A stretch of 64,000 bases of DNA, taken from positions 186,001-250,000 of the forward strand of contig CAVUMM010000005.1 of assembly GCA_963742655.1 (NCBI GenBank), in the 5' to 3' direction. The notes under the pieces are model-generated. The model did not search any database, was not told the origin of the DNA, and was given only the letters and a program-made list of their open reading frames with translations. Positions 7,887-15,992 of this stretch are shown piece after piece (the stretch's first letter is position 1; every line of letters starts with the position of its first letter). Made by a program: the position numbers and the translations under genes. The stretch comes from JAICLK01 sp963742655 (GTDB lineage Bacteria; Patescibacteriota; Saccharimonadia; Saccharimonadales; UBA4665).

Positions 7887-7986
7887 TAGTAGTTGGTAGT
7901 TAGTAGATAGTAGTTGGCAGATGAGGAACCGCATATTTTTTCTTCATTAACCCAAACTACTAGATACAAACTTCTAGCTACTTGAT
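7887..7986. repeat. Inverted heptad-repeat element A (rpsF-ssb spacer)
   Basis: Left arm: five 7-bp units, TAGTAGT TGGTAGT, then TAGTAGA, TAGTAGT, TGGCAGA (7887-7921). Right arm: five 7-bp units CCAAACT, ACTAGAT, ACAAACT, TCTAGCT, ACTTGAT (7952-7986), which read on the other strand as the same AGTAGTT-like heptads. The 30-bp centre is not repetitive. The whole can fold as a long imperfect hairpin. Three related elements occur in this window. Confidence 0.7.
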
Positions 7987-7989
7987 ATT

Positions 7990-8385
7990 TTACTCCTCAT
8001 CAACCTTTTCGTCTTTATCGGATTGGTTGCCATTAGACTTGGCGCGCTCGGCAGCCTTTTTGGCCTTTTCAGCCCGAAGAGCTTCGGCCTTGGCAAACTT
8101 TTTGAGGTCTGGCCGGGTGATCAGAAAACGAATCACTTCATCGGTAATGTTCAATACGCTTTCGACCTTCTGAACGGCCTCCGGCGGAAATTCCACCGTG
8201 TAGAACACATAGATTGCGTGTTCGTTCTTTTTAATCGGGTACGCCAGTTTGCGCTTGCCCCAATTATCGATATTTTTTACGTCTCCGCCGTTATCGGTGA
8301 AGATCTTCTCCACTCGGGCAGTAGCTTTTTCCAGATCAATTTCAAGATCCGGGTCATACAATACAGCAACTTCGTATTGATTCAC
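7990..8385 (-). CDS. rpsF: 30S ribosomal protein bS6
   Basis: 131 residues starting with GTG at 8385, preceded by AAAAAGGAG. The bS6 ferredoxin-like fold is clear: MNQYEVAVLYDPDLE at the start and NWGKRKLAYPIKKNEHAIYVF in the middle. A charged C-terminal tail rich in Lys, Ala and Glu extends the usual ~95-residue core and ends DEKVDEE, which recalls the poly-Glu tail of E. coli bS6. First gene of the rpsF-ssb-rpsR operon, with its own consensus promoter and a ~100-nt leader. Confidence 0.96.
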   Translation of the reverse strand: MNQYEVAVLYDPDLEIDLEKATARVEKIFTDNGGDVKNIDNWGKRKLAYPIKKNEHAIYVFYTVEFPPEAVQKVESVLNITDEVIRFLITRPDLKKFAKAEALRAEKAKKAAERAKSNGNQSDKDEKVDEE

Positions 8386-8449
8386 GTTTGCTCCTTTTTG
8401 GTCTATCGGCCCGCTTGCATTAGTCCGCAGCGAGCTGAAGCGTTAGTCC

Positions 8450-8522
8450 AGCACCAAACTTTGCTTAGGTGCTGTGATTGGTAAAGTAAACAAATTATAC
8501 CTTTTTATTTAACAACGGTCAA
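8450..8522 (-). promoter_or_regulatory. rpsF promoter and leader hairpin
   Basis: TTGACC (8517-8522), a 17-bp spacer and TATAAT (8494-8499) form a near-perfect sigma70 promoter. The ~100-nt leader begins near 8487 and has a hairpin AGCACC/GGTGCT (8450-8473). Two near-identical 10-mers, GGACTAACGC and GGACTAATGC, follow, then AAAAAGGAG before the GTG. The length and structure suit a ribosomal-protein feedback leader; this is not demonstrated. Confidence 0.65.
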
Positions 8523-8528
8523 TTTTAA

Positions 8529-8561
8529 AGCGCCGGAATACCCTTGGCGACTTCCGGCGCT
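8529..8561 (-). terminator. Terminator hairpin after the 22-mer repeat protein gene
   Basis: A perfect 10-bp stem, AGCGCCGGAA/TTCCGGCGCT, with a 13-nt loop. On the minus strand it is followed by TTTAAAATT, a weak U-tract, and it directly abuts the rpsF -35 box, insulating the operon from the upstream gene. Confidence 0.6.
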
Positions 8562-8647
8562 CCTTGAACTAGTTTTTTTGTTTGAGCTTATGGTAACCCA
8601 AACTTTACGCGCCGACAAGCTTTATTACATGCATCATTATTGCGAAA

Positions 8648-9217
8648 TTATTTCTTGTGCTCGCTGCCTTTGATAGCAGATTCAATGACATCCCGCGGCA
8701 GCGCGGCTGAAGACATCAAGGCATTGCGAACAGTCTGCACGGCATCGCCGCCCACGGAGGTAGCGGCATCAAGCGCTCCGCCAACGGCTGCCTTGGCGGC
8801 TTCTGACGTGTCGGCCCCCATTTCGCCGGCTGATTTGATGGCGGCCTTTACGGCGCCAACGGCCGCGCCACCGACATCACCGCCGGTGTCTGCAGTGCCT
8901 TGTACGATTCCTTGCGCCGCTCCTTTGATGGCTCCTCCGATATCGCCGCCGACCTGACTGGTTCCCTTGATAACACCGCTCATCGTACCGGCAGCCACAT
9001 CAATTACCGAACCGCCTACTTGCCCTGCACCCCTTATCGCTCCATCGGCGATAGAGGCGATCGTTTCAACACTGGCCCCTGCGACATCCCCGGTATCAGT
9101 TATGATGCCCACTACCTGGTTTTTAACCGTATCCGTCACCGCATCCAGCACATCATCGACACCGCGTACTGCCGCCGCAACCGCATCAGTTACTTCATTG
9201 ACTATTTTTGCAAGCAT
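8648..9217 (-). CDS. Protein of tandem 22-residue amphipathic repeats
   Basis: 189 residues made largely of 22-residue repeats: about 45-66, 67-88, 89-110, 111-132, 133-154 and 155-176, with a weaker copy at 23-44. Each begins like VGGD and continues Ala/Gly-rich with spaced Lys/Asp, each unit being two 11-mers. Such 11/22-mer patterns form amphipathic helices in LEA proteins, apolipoproteins and synucleins that lie on membranes or stabilise cells. No signal peptide or true membrane span. AAGGGGGAC is its ribosome binding site, with an extended -10 (TGCTATTAT) upstream. Function unknown. Confidence 0.75.
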   Translation of the reverse strand: MLAKIVNEVTDAVAAAVRGVDDVLDAVTDTVKNQVVGIITDTGDVAGASVETIASIADGAIRGAGQVGGSVIDVAAGTMSGVIKGTSQVGGDIGGAIKGAAQGIVQGTADTGGDVGGAAVGAVKAAIKSAGEMGADTSEAAKAAVGGALDAATSVGGDAVQTVRNALMSSAALPRDVIESAIKGSEHKK

Positions 9218-9314
9218 GAGTCCCCCTTGTTTATCGTTGACTTAATAATAGCATGAGCACGACACGACTATTTAATATTAATAGTGATTCCTATAACGGA
9301 GTTGCTGCTTATGG

Positions 9315-11498
9315 CTACTCTACGTCTGCCAGCGATTCGTTTTGTGGCGCAACTTCACTGCTGCCGCCAAAGACTTCATCGAGTGAACTTACTAGCACCT
9401 CGCGCGGGCGGGCGCCATCAGCCGGACCGACAATCCCCTGCTCTTCCATCGTTTCAATAAGCCGTGCGGCGCGGCCATAGCCAATGCGCAGACGACGCTG
9501 TAGCAAGCTGGTGCTGGCCTTGCGGCCTTCGATCACAACCTGCACGGCGTCCTTCCACATGTCATCATCGGCATCGTTAGATCCGTAGTCTGCCACGATA
9601 CCGCCCTTACCGTTGAGCTGCACCGGCATGCTCACAACTTCTTCATCAAACTGCGGCGGCCGCTGCATGCGGATGAAATCGTTGACCTTGGCGATCTCCG
9701 GTTCCTCGACGAGCGCGCCCTGCAGACGAACGGGCTTCGGCATGTCGGCAGTCATGAACAACATATCACCACGCCCAAGCAACTTTTCCGCGCCCATCTG
9801 ATCAATAATCGTGCGTGAATCAACCTGGCTGACGGTCGTGAAAGCAATACGCGCCGGCACATTGGCCTTAATCAAGCCGGTGATGACATTCACGCTGGGC
9901 CGTTGTGTAGCCAGCACCAAATGAATGCCGACGGCGCGAGCCTTTTGCGCGATACGCACGATGAGCGCCTCAACGTCATTCCGCGCGGCCATCATGAGAT
10001 CAGACAACTCATCAATGACAATCACGATGTACGGCATGCCGGCTTCCTTTTTAAGCGCATTGTATTCGGCGATATTGCGCTTGCTAACCCCAGCCAGCGC
10101 CTTGTAGCGTCGTTCCATTTCGGCCGTCGCCCATTTGAGCGCGCTAATACACTTCTCCGGCTCGGTTATAACCGGTGTCAGCAAGTGCGGAAGATTGTCG
10201 TAAGGTTTCAGCTCAACCTGCTTTGGGTCAACCAGAATAAGCTTGAGGTCGGACGGTGAATTACGATACAGCAGACTCGTTAGGATGTCATTGATCATGA
10301 CTGACTTACCGGAGCCGGTCTGCCCCGCTACCAATAAGTGCGGCATGGCGCTTAGATCGCCGACTACTGGCTTTCCGGCGATGTCCTTGCCGATAGCAAA
10401 GCCAAGTGGGCCGCTCAGCTTCGTCCATTCGTCGGACATCAAAATTGAGCTTAGGCGCACCACGGCAGCTTTGACGTTCGGCACCTCAACGCCAACGGCT
10501 CGTTTGCCCGGAATCGGCGCTTCCATGCGAATGCTCTGGGCCGCGAGGTCTAACGCCAAATTATTTTCCAGGTCAGTCATTTTCGCAAGCTTCACCCCGT
10601 TCGGCGGTTTAAGCGTGTATTGCGTGACACGCGGGCCGACGTTAGCGCCTTCTACCTCGACTTCTATATTGAAGTTTTCGAATGTGTCGTGGATCGTTTT
10701 GGCGTTCGCGTTCACGTCGCCGGCGTCAGCCTTATCTTGTTTTTGATCTAACAAGTCAAAGCCCGGGAATTTCCAATCCGGATCGCCTGCCGTGGTGAGC
10801 GCCGCATGATTTTCGTTTGCGCCGAGTTTTTCTGCGGAATTTTTAAGCGAGCCCAGCCGCGCATCCTTTCGGCCATGGTGCTCCACCGGGACACCTTCGT
10901 TCAGCTTAAAGTTCTCTGTCCGGGTTTTGAGATCCTCCAGGTCGGTATCATCTTTGTAACGCGACCGGAATGGCCTGCCAACGCGCATGAGTACTTTCGG
11001 CGAAATGCCGAATGCGAAAAATACCGCAAGCATCAGCAGCACCATAAATGTCAGCGACGCCGGAAACTTATCAAGCGCACTCATCAGCCCGCTGCCCACC
11101 AGCTGTCCTACGCTGCCGCCGTGGCCGCCGGAAAAGCTTCCGTCCGGTTGTTTGCTGACAAAGGCCGTAAATAATAATGCCGCGCTAAACACCAGAACCG
11201 ATATCATGCCCAGCCACTTGCCCTTCGATATCCGGTGATTTTCGTCGGTAAACGTCGTCACGCCCCAATAAACGAGTGCCAGCGGCAACAAGTACGCCGC
11301 CAAACCGACCATCCAGTAGCCGGCATGGAATAAGCTCTTCGGCAACGGTCCGCCAGTTCCGAATCCGCCTAGAAGTACGAGCAACGCCAGCACAAAAGCC
11401 AGGATTCCCCAAGCCATCGGCCAAAACACCGGCCGCTCAATTTCTTCTTCGACGGTCTTTTTCTTTTTTGCTCGTGTCTGTTTTTTCTTCTTTGCCAT
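9315..11498 (-). CDS. ftsK: FtsK/SpoIIIE DNA translocase
   Basis: 727 residues. A Lys-rich start and four transmembrane helices (about 26-48, 60-82, 96-116, 147-165) are followed by a ~110-residue linker and the RecA-like motor with Walker A GQTGSGKS at 392-399. Walker B lies in YIVIVIDELSDLMM, and the C-terminal gamma winged helix (about 650-710) has RRLRIGYGRAARLIETMEEQGIVGP in its span. It pumps chromosome ends through the division septum. Length is normal for a short-linker FtsK. Confidence 0.96.
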   Translation of the reverse strand: MAKKKKQTRAKKKKTVEEEIERPVFWPMAWGILAFVLALLVLLGGFGTGGPLPKSLFHAGYWMVGLAAYLLPLALVYWGVTTFTDENHRISKGKWLGMISVLVFSAALLFTAFVSKQPDGSFSGGHGGSVGQLVGSGLMSALDKFPASLTFMVLLMLAVFFAFGISPKVLMRVGRPFRSRYKDDTDLEDLKTRTENFKLNEGVPVEHHGRKDARLGSLKNSAEKLGANENHAALTTAGDPDWKFPGFDLLDQKQDKADAGDVNANAKTIHDTFENFNIEVEVEGANVGPRVTQYTLKPPNGVKLAKMTDLENNLALDLAAQSIRMEAPIPGKRAVGVEVPNVKAAVVRLSSILMSDEWTKLSGPLGFAIGKDIAGKPVVGDLSAMPHLLVAGQTGSGKSVMINDILTSLLYRNSPSDLKLILVDPKQVELKPYDNLPHLLTPVITEPEKCISALKWATAEMERRYKALAGVSKRNIAEYNALKKEAGMPYIVIVIDELSDLMMAARNDVEALIVRIAQKARAVGIHLVLATQRPSVNVITGLIKANVPARIAFTTVSQVDSRTIIDQMGAEKLLGRGDMLFMTADMPKPVRLQGALVEEPEIAKVNDFIRMQRPPQFDEEVVSMPVQLNGKGGIVADYGSNDADDDMWKDAVQVVIEGRKASTSLLQRRLRIGYGRAARLIETMEEQGIVGPADGARPREVLVSSLDEVFGGSSEVAPQNESLADVE

Positions 11499-11521
11499 AG
11501 GATTCTAGTTTATCATGCCCC

Positions 11522-11776
11522 TCAACCCATTTCATCTGTTGGAAGCTGCCGCCGGCCGGTCCTGTATTCAAAATCAATAAGCTCAACATCCATTGACTGT
11601 TTTACTTCTCGCAGAGTTTGGTTGCCGGGGTCGTTTTCTAGTCTAAGCCGAGCCATTTTTGCCGCCGCTAAACGTGCAAGATATTCGCGATCTTCTCCAG
11701 CGATAGCACGGAGGTCTTCATCCTCGTACATGTTGTAGCCGCTATCATCAAAAAATTCCGGAGAAGTTGTTTGCAT
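11522..11776 (-). CDS. Small acidic protein, unknown
   Basis: 84 residues, acidic and helical (DDSGYNMYEDEDLRAIAGED), with no recognised domain. It is almost certainly real: it has the best promoter in the window, TTGACA-17-TATAAT, placed so that transcription begins at the start codon. No Shine-Dalgarno exists, so the mRNA should be leaderless. Strong promoter plus small acidic product could mean an abundant regulator or antirestriction-like mimic, but that is speculation. Confidence 0.75.
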   Translation of the reverse strand: MQTTSPEFFDDSGYNMYEDEDLRAIAGEDREYLARLAAAKMARLRLENDPGNQTLREVKQSMDVELIDFEYRTGRRQLPTDEMG

Positions 11777-11782
11777 ATGAAT

Positions 11783-11811
11783 ATTATAGCAAAAATTACA
11801 ACCTTTGTCAA
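11783..11811 (-). promoter_or_regulatory. Consensus promoter giving a leaderless mRNA
   Basis: TTGACA (11806-11811), a 17-bp spacer ending in TGC, and TATAAT (11783-11788) followed by 6 nt to the ATG at 11776. All hexamer bases match consensus and the extended -10 is present. Confidence 0.85.
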
Positions 11812-11826
11812 TCCGCTAAAGCTTGT

Positions 11827-13878
11827 TTAGTCTGGCTGGTCTTGGCCAAGTAGACGTGAGCGCATTTCCTGGAATCGGCGCTGTTGTTCTTCGGCGATTT
11901 CTTCGGCGGTTTTGGTGCGTGACTGATGAACGGTTTTGACTTCGCCCTTGCCGCCGAGCACGTTTACCACCGGAATGACAATCGGGCTGCGCTGTGTCTT
12001 TTCGAACAGATAGTGCGTGACGTGATCTTTCAATTCAGCCTTGAACCGGTCGAGGTCGACGCGCTTGAAGCGCTGTTGCACCGCTCTGCGCAACTCTTGG
12101 CGCAAACCGTTCATGATCTCCTCTTGCTCGCGCATATATATGAAACCGCGGCTGATGATGTCCGGACTGGTCAGCAAGTTGCCTATCTTTTTGTCGACGG
12201 TAAGTACAACTGCCACCAAGCCTTCCTCGGCCAGCAACACACGGTCCTTCACGACCACATTGCTCACGATCGAGCCGGTTTGGTCGACGAGTAAACTGCC
12301 GTTCGGCACATTACCGGCTGCTTCCCATTTATCACGAGTGAACAAAAAACTTTCGCCATTGTTCGCCTGGATGACATTTGCCCGTGGCCAGCCTTCCTCT
12401 ATAGCCATCTCGCCGTGGTAACGGCGATTCAACGCGCCGGCGTAGGTCGGAATGAAGAACTTCGGGCGGATAATCTGCAACATTTCGCGGTGTTCGTCGC
12501 GTCGGGCGTGGCCGCCGACATGCAACGGGCCGCAACCGTCAACTTCGTGGTTGGGGTTTCGGAACAGGTGTACGCCCCGCTTAGCCAAGTCATTTCCGAT
12601 GATTTCATACCGCACTTCGTTGCCTGGAATCGGGTTAGAGCTAACAACAACCGTGTCACCCTCGCGCAATTTGATGTGCTTGTGGTTGCCTTCGGCCATA
12701 CGCTGCAAGGCCGAACCAGGTTCACCTTGCCCACCCGTGCAAACTACGAGCACTTGGCGTTCCGGGATATTAGCTATTTCTTGCATCGATAGTACTGTGC
12801 CGCGCGGCACTTTCAAAATGCCCTGCCGGACAGCGATTTCGGCATACCCCATCATGCTGCGACCGTCCAGCGCCACCCGTCGGCCGGCGCCGACTGCGGC
12901 GTTCACGATCATCTGGATTCGGTTCATGTTGCTCGAGAAGATCGACACGAACACGCGGCCATCGGCATGGCTGATGACATCATGGAACGTATCCTGCAAG
13001 GTGTGCTCGGTAAGCTGACGGCCAGGAACGTTAGCGTAGGTGCTTTCACTCATAAGTGCGAGCACTCCTTCGTCGCCCAACTGCTTCAGACGCTCTTTAT
13101 CGCTCGGCATGTGATCAAGCGGCTCGGGGTCAAGCCGGAAATCACCGGTGTTAATTATCCGACCGACGGGCGTGTCGACCACGATACAGCTCGATTCGGG
13201 AACCGAGTGGGTGATGCGCACCAGTTCGACAAAAAAACTGCCGACCTTCAATCGCTCGTGGCTGTCCATATTCATAATGACAAGCTGCGGCTTGAACTCC
13301 AGACCGGATTCAGCCGCCGCGTCATCAAAAGTCTTCTCGACGACGCCCAGCGTAAAGCGCGACCCGTAAATCGGCGCCGGGAATTTCGGCACGATGTGTT
13401 TCAGCCCGCCCAAATGGTCGAGGTGGCCGTGACTGATCACGTAGCCGCGGATTTTCTGCTTGATGGTCTCGAGGTATGCCGGATCGTTCACGGTGTAGTT
13501 AATGCCCGGCAAATCTACCGACAAATCATTACCGCAATCAAGGATTATGGCATCGTTCTGCCACTCGATCACCTGCATATTCTTTTCGCCGATCGCTTCT
13601 TGGCCGCCTAAAAAGGTGATCTTGAGCTTGTCGAAGTCATCCGTGATAACGTTCGCCCGTTGTTTGCGATCGCCGATGTTAGCCGCGGCGTACTGATTGA
13701 CGTACTTCTGCGCGTCCATTTGGCTGCGTTTTTGAGCCCGTACCGCCTGTCCGCGCGAAGTGGTCAGCCCGTTCGGCTTCAGCTGGTCGTTTTGCTGGCC
13801 GGATTGGCCATCGCCGCCCTTGCGCTGGTTGTTCTGTCTGGGTTTAGGTTTATTCCTGTTGTTCTGCTGTGGTTGCAT
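11827..13878 (-). CDS. rnj: Ribonuclease J
   Basis: About 683 residues from the ATG at 13878. Metallo-beta-lactamase/beta-CASP nuclease: SHGHLDHLGG is the catalytic H-x-H-x-D-H motif, and the later beta-CASP and C-terminal domains are complete. The first ~70 residues are Gln/Asn/Lys-rich and disordered, a frequent extension in this enzyme. RNase J does 5'-3' exo- and endonucleolytic RNA decay and rRNA maturation. Start choice: AAAGGAAG lies upstream of 13878, which is 4 bp after the UDG stop; the ATG at 13905 has no such site. Confidence 0.95.
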   Translation of the reverse strand: MQPQQNNRNKPKPRQNNQRKGGDGQSGQQNDQLKPNGLTTSRGQAVRAQKRSQMDAQKYVNQYAAANIGDRKQRANVITDDFDKLKITFLGGQEAIGEKNMQVIEWQNDAIILDCGNDLSVDLPGINYTVNDPAYLETIKQKIRGYVISHGHLDHLGGLKHIVPKFPAPIYGSRFTLGVVEKTFDDAAAESGLEFKPQLVIMNMDSHERLKVGSFFVELVRITHSVPESSCIVVDTPVGRIINTGDFRLDPEPLDHMPSDKERLKQLGDEGVLALMSESTYANVPGRQLTEHTLQDTFHDVISHADGRVFVSIFSSNMNRIQMIVNAAVGAGRRVALDGRSMMGYAEIAVRQGILKVPRGTVLSMQEIANIPERQVLVVCTGGQGEPGSALQRMAEGNHKHIKLREGDTVVVSSNPIPGNEVRYEIIGNDLAKRGVHLFRNPNHEVDGCGPLHVGGHARRDEHREMLQIIRPKFFIPTYAGALNRRYHGEMAIEEGWPRANVIQANNGESFLFTRDKWEAAGNVPNGSLLVDQTGSIVSNVVVKDRVLLAEEGLVAVVLTVDKKIGNLLTSPDIISRGFIYMREQEEIMNGLRQELRRAVQQRFKRVDLDRFKAELKDHVTHYLFEKTQRSPIVIPVVNVLGGKGEVKTVHQSRTKTAEEIAEEQQRRFQEMRSRLLGQDQPD

Positions 13879-13882
13879 GATA

Positions 13883-14500
13883 TTATTTGACTTCCTTTCT
13901 GTCATTTTTTTCTATAAGCTTCACAATCTCGGGGATCCTCGCAAAATCATCAATGAGAGTCTGTCTCATTGCGCCGTTATACAGTGCTGCAGCCGGGTGA
14001 AATAGAGGTAAAATTACCAATCCGACCGGCTCTTGTTTGCCAAATTGAATACGGATTCTCTTTGGCTGGCCATGGATTTTGCTGATTTGCAGATCCGGCA
14101 AGAAGCAATTGGTGCTGTGGCGGCCTAATGTCACCACGATTTTAGGCTGAATTACTTCTAGCTGGGCCTGTAAATACGGCAGGAACGCCTGTTTTTCTTC
14201 CGGTAACGGATCGCGATTATTCGGAGGCCGGTATTTTACGATATTTGAAATGTATACATCTTTGCGTCTGAGGCTGATACTCTCCAACATTTCATCCAGA
14301 AACCTACCTGCTGCACCGACAAATGGCAAACCCTGCAAGTCTTCATTCTTGCCCGGCGCTTCGCCGATGAACACGATCTCTGCCCCCGGATTCCCATCGC
14401 CAAACACCAGATTCGTCGCTGTTTTGGCTAATTCCGGACAGACATTATCGGCCACGATTTTGGCTTTGATATCGTCAAGTTGTAGCTTCTTGTCACTCAT
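13883..14500 (-). CDS. Family 4-type uracil-DNA glycosylase without Fe-S cysteines
   Basis: 205 residues from ATG 14500 (GAAGG 9 nt upstream). Family 4 motifs are present: GEAPG (46-50), PFVGAAGRFLDEML, VKYRPPNNRDP and FHPAAAL (167-173). The enzyme removes uracil from DNA. Family members hold a 4Fe-4S cluster with four Cys; here only Cys21 remains near the expected N-terminal pair, the KCRPP Cys is Tyr90 and the next one is Phe106. The cluster is therefore probably absent. The start overlaps the GNAT gene by 8 bp and RNase J follows after 4 bp. Confidence 0.88.
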   Translation of the reverse strand: MSDKKLQLDDIKAKIVADNVCPELAKTATNLVFGDGNPGAEIVFIGEAPGKNEDLQGLPFVGAAGRFLDEMLESISLRRKDVYISNIVKYRPPNNRDPLPEEKQAFLPYLQAQLEVIQPKIVVTLGRHSTNCFLPDLQISKIHGQPKRIRIQFGKQEPVGLVILPLFHPAAALYNGAMRQTLIDDFARIPEIVKLIEKNDRKEVK

Positions 14501-15059
14501 ATTTGAAGCCTTCACGGCTAATTACCCATCGCCTGACATACGTCTTGGTTTGAAAACTGAGTCCCCAAACTCCTTCACAACTTCCGCCCAAGTTACTCAT
14601 GACTCTTTCACTCCGGACATTTTCAATAGCTATTCCAGCTACGATTTGTCGTAACTGCCGCTCGCGAAATCCGGCCGCGCACAGCGTACGAGCTGCAGCT
14701 GTCGTATAGCCCCTGCCTTGGAGTTGCTCGGCTACGCAATAAGACAAATGAGCCGATGCACCATCGGGATTAAGTTCGCCCAAGCTTACCAGGCCGCCGA
14801 TATCGGCGTTGCGCGCGCTGTTGCGGTGCATAATTTTATACATCAAGTCGTCGCTCGCACCTCCAATCAACCTCGCAGCTTCTTCCGAAATGCCTGCACC
14901 CGAGAAGAAGACCGCAAAATTTGCAAGGTGTGCCCTGTTCGCCCCTAGAAAACCCTCAAGCTCACCCTGGTCACCGTCTGCAAGTGCCTCAAGGAATATG
15001 CCATCATGGTGCGCACCTGGCACTGTCAAAATTTCGGGGAGTCTGGAAGTTGTCTGCAT
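14493..15059 (-). CDS. GNAT N-acetyltransferase (RimJ/RimL-like)
   Basis: 188 residues. The acetyl-CoA region LSYCVAEQLQGRGYTTAAARTL (Q-x-x-G-x-G/A type) is in the middle. IVAGIAIENVRSERVMSNLGG is the characteristic N-x-x-S-x-x-V-x-x-x-x-G stretch of RimJ/RimL-like enzymes that acetylate protein N-termini or small amines. Substrate unknown. No clear Shine-Dalgarno. First gene of GNAT-UDG-rnj, with an 8-bp overlap into the UDG gene. Confidence 0.85.
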   Translation of the reverse strand: MQTTSRLPEILTVPGAHHDGIFLEALADGDQGELEGFLGANRAHLANFAVFFSGAGISEEAARLIGGASDDLMYKIMHRNSARNADIGGLVSLGELNPDGASAHLSYCVAEQLQGRGYTTAAARTLCAAGFRERQLRQIVAGIAIENVRSERVMSNLGGSCEGVWGLSFQTKTYVRRWVISREGFKYE

Positions 15060-15078
15060 AGTAAATGAAAGTTGGTAA

Positions 15079-15324
15079 TTATTTCCTGCTTTTCGGCAGC
15101 ATCGCCCACAGCGTTTTCGCGGTAGTATGCGCTGCGTTGCCGAGCCGGTTTACGCCGAAGACAAACAGCACGAACGTCATGATGTACTGCTGCCAGCTGC
15201 CGGTATCGAGCGATCTCGTGCCGATGATGTACGCCGCCAAAAGCGACACAAGCCCGAGCCCGAGCGACCAATAATGCCGGTTGTACCAGCGCATCGGTTC
15301 GGGTGTTCGTCTAATTTTTGCCAT
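15079..15324 (-). CDS. Small two-span membrane protein (fourth of a cluster)
   Basis: 81 residues with two predicted membrane helices (about 18-38 and 45-62) and basic ends. Its start lies inside the 3' end of the upstream gene (14-bp overlap), a sign of tight coupling. No family recognised. It closes a run of four small membrane proteins after pnp. Confidence 0.65.
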   Translation of the reverse strand: MAKIRRTPEPMRWYNRHYWSLGLGLVSLLAAYIIGTRSLDTGSWQQYIMTFVLFVFGVNRLGNAAHTTAKTLWAMLPKSRK

Positions 15325-15751
15325 GATTTCTTATCTGAATATTAATACGACTGATCGCCACACCCATAACCATGCTGCCGACAATAACGAAAATAGTTGA
15401 TGTCAAAAACGATAGATTAGTAGCGCTGGACAGTGCATGATTCGATATGGCCATTGATTTAAGTTCGCCATAAATCGACGCAACACCCAACCAGGTCAGT
15501 AAAAGGCCTAGTATTCCATTCATTAGATCACCTTTCTGAATATAACCTTTCGATTTTAATGCGCCGCGTTGATAGAAAAAGCCAATGAGTATCAGTGCAA
15601 CTATCGCTGCTTTCCCGATCACGTCCCAAAGATGACCAACTCCACTGCTAATATCAACGATACCCCACACAATTAACCCGACTATACCAATTAAAAGAAG
15701 CTGTCGATTTTTTTGTTCTTTTACCTGCTTTGTAGGTTTATTTTTTGCCAT
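15311..15751 (-). CDS. Four-span membrane protein (third of a cluster)
   Basis: 146 residues: a Lys/Gln-rich cytoplasmic start and about four hydrophobic helices (20-38, 43-60, 76-95, 112-135). The start is preceded by AAAGGTG inside the upstream gene, which it overlaps by 14 bp. No enzymatic motif visible. The cluster resembles a small multi-subunit membrane complex, which is inference. Confidence 0.65.
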   Translation of the reverse strand: MAKNKPTKQVKEQKNRQLLLIGIVGLIVWGIVDISSGVGHLWDVIGKAAIVALILIGFFYQRGALKSKGYIQKGDLMNGILGLLLTWLGVASIYGELKSMAISNHALSSATNLSFLTSTIFVIVGSMVMGVAISRINIQIRNHGKN

Positions 15752-15989
15752 TTTTTACACCTTTACTTTCACTTTTTTGCATTGAAAGTATGAAGTACAG
15801 AGCAACGCCGACCACTACTTCAACCGTACCGATTACTGCGAGTTGTCTGCCGGTTACGGTCAGCTTGCCGTGACCGAGCGTAATTGCGGCGAGCACGCAG
15901 CCTATCAAAAAGCCCGATCCGGCACCAATCAGCCCTCTGGCTGTTTTCTGGGCGAAACTTTTATCGGCTATGGGCAGAAAAGTTTTCAC
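15738..15989 (-). CDS. Small two-span membrane protein (second of a cluster)
   Basis: 83 residues with two membrane helices: ARGLIGAGSGFLIGCVLAAI, and a second around IGTVEVVVGVALYFIL. The tail is Lys-rich. It begins 3 bp after the previous stop. The Gly-rich first helix could pack tightly with a partner helix. No family recognised. Confidence 0.65.
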   Translation of the reverse strand: MKTFLPIADKSFAQKTARGLIGAGSGFLIGCVLAAITLGHGKLTVTGRQLAVIGTVEVVVGVALYFILSMQKSESKGVKNGKK

Positions 15990-15992
15990 GGG

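Noticed and set aside
7887..7986. CRISPR array at the heptad repeats
   Set aside because: Units are 7 bp without spacers, and arms are inverted rather than direct across the element; no cas genes.
12967..13611. 214-aa plus-strand ORF opposite RNase J
   Set aside because: Shadow of the beta-lactamase domain on the other strand.
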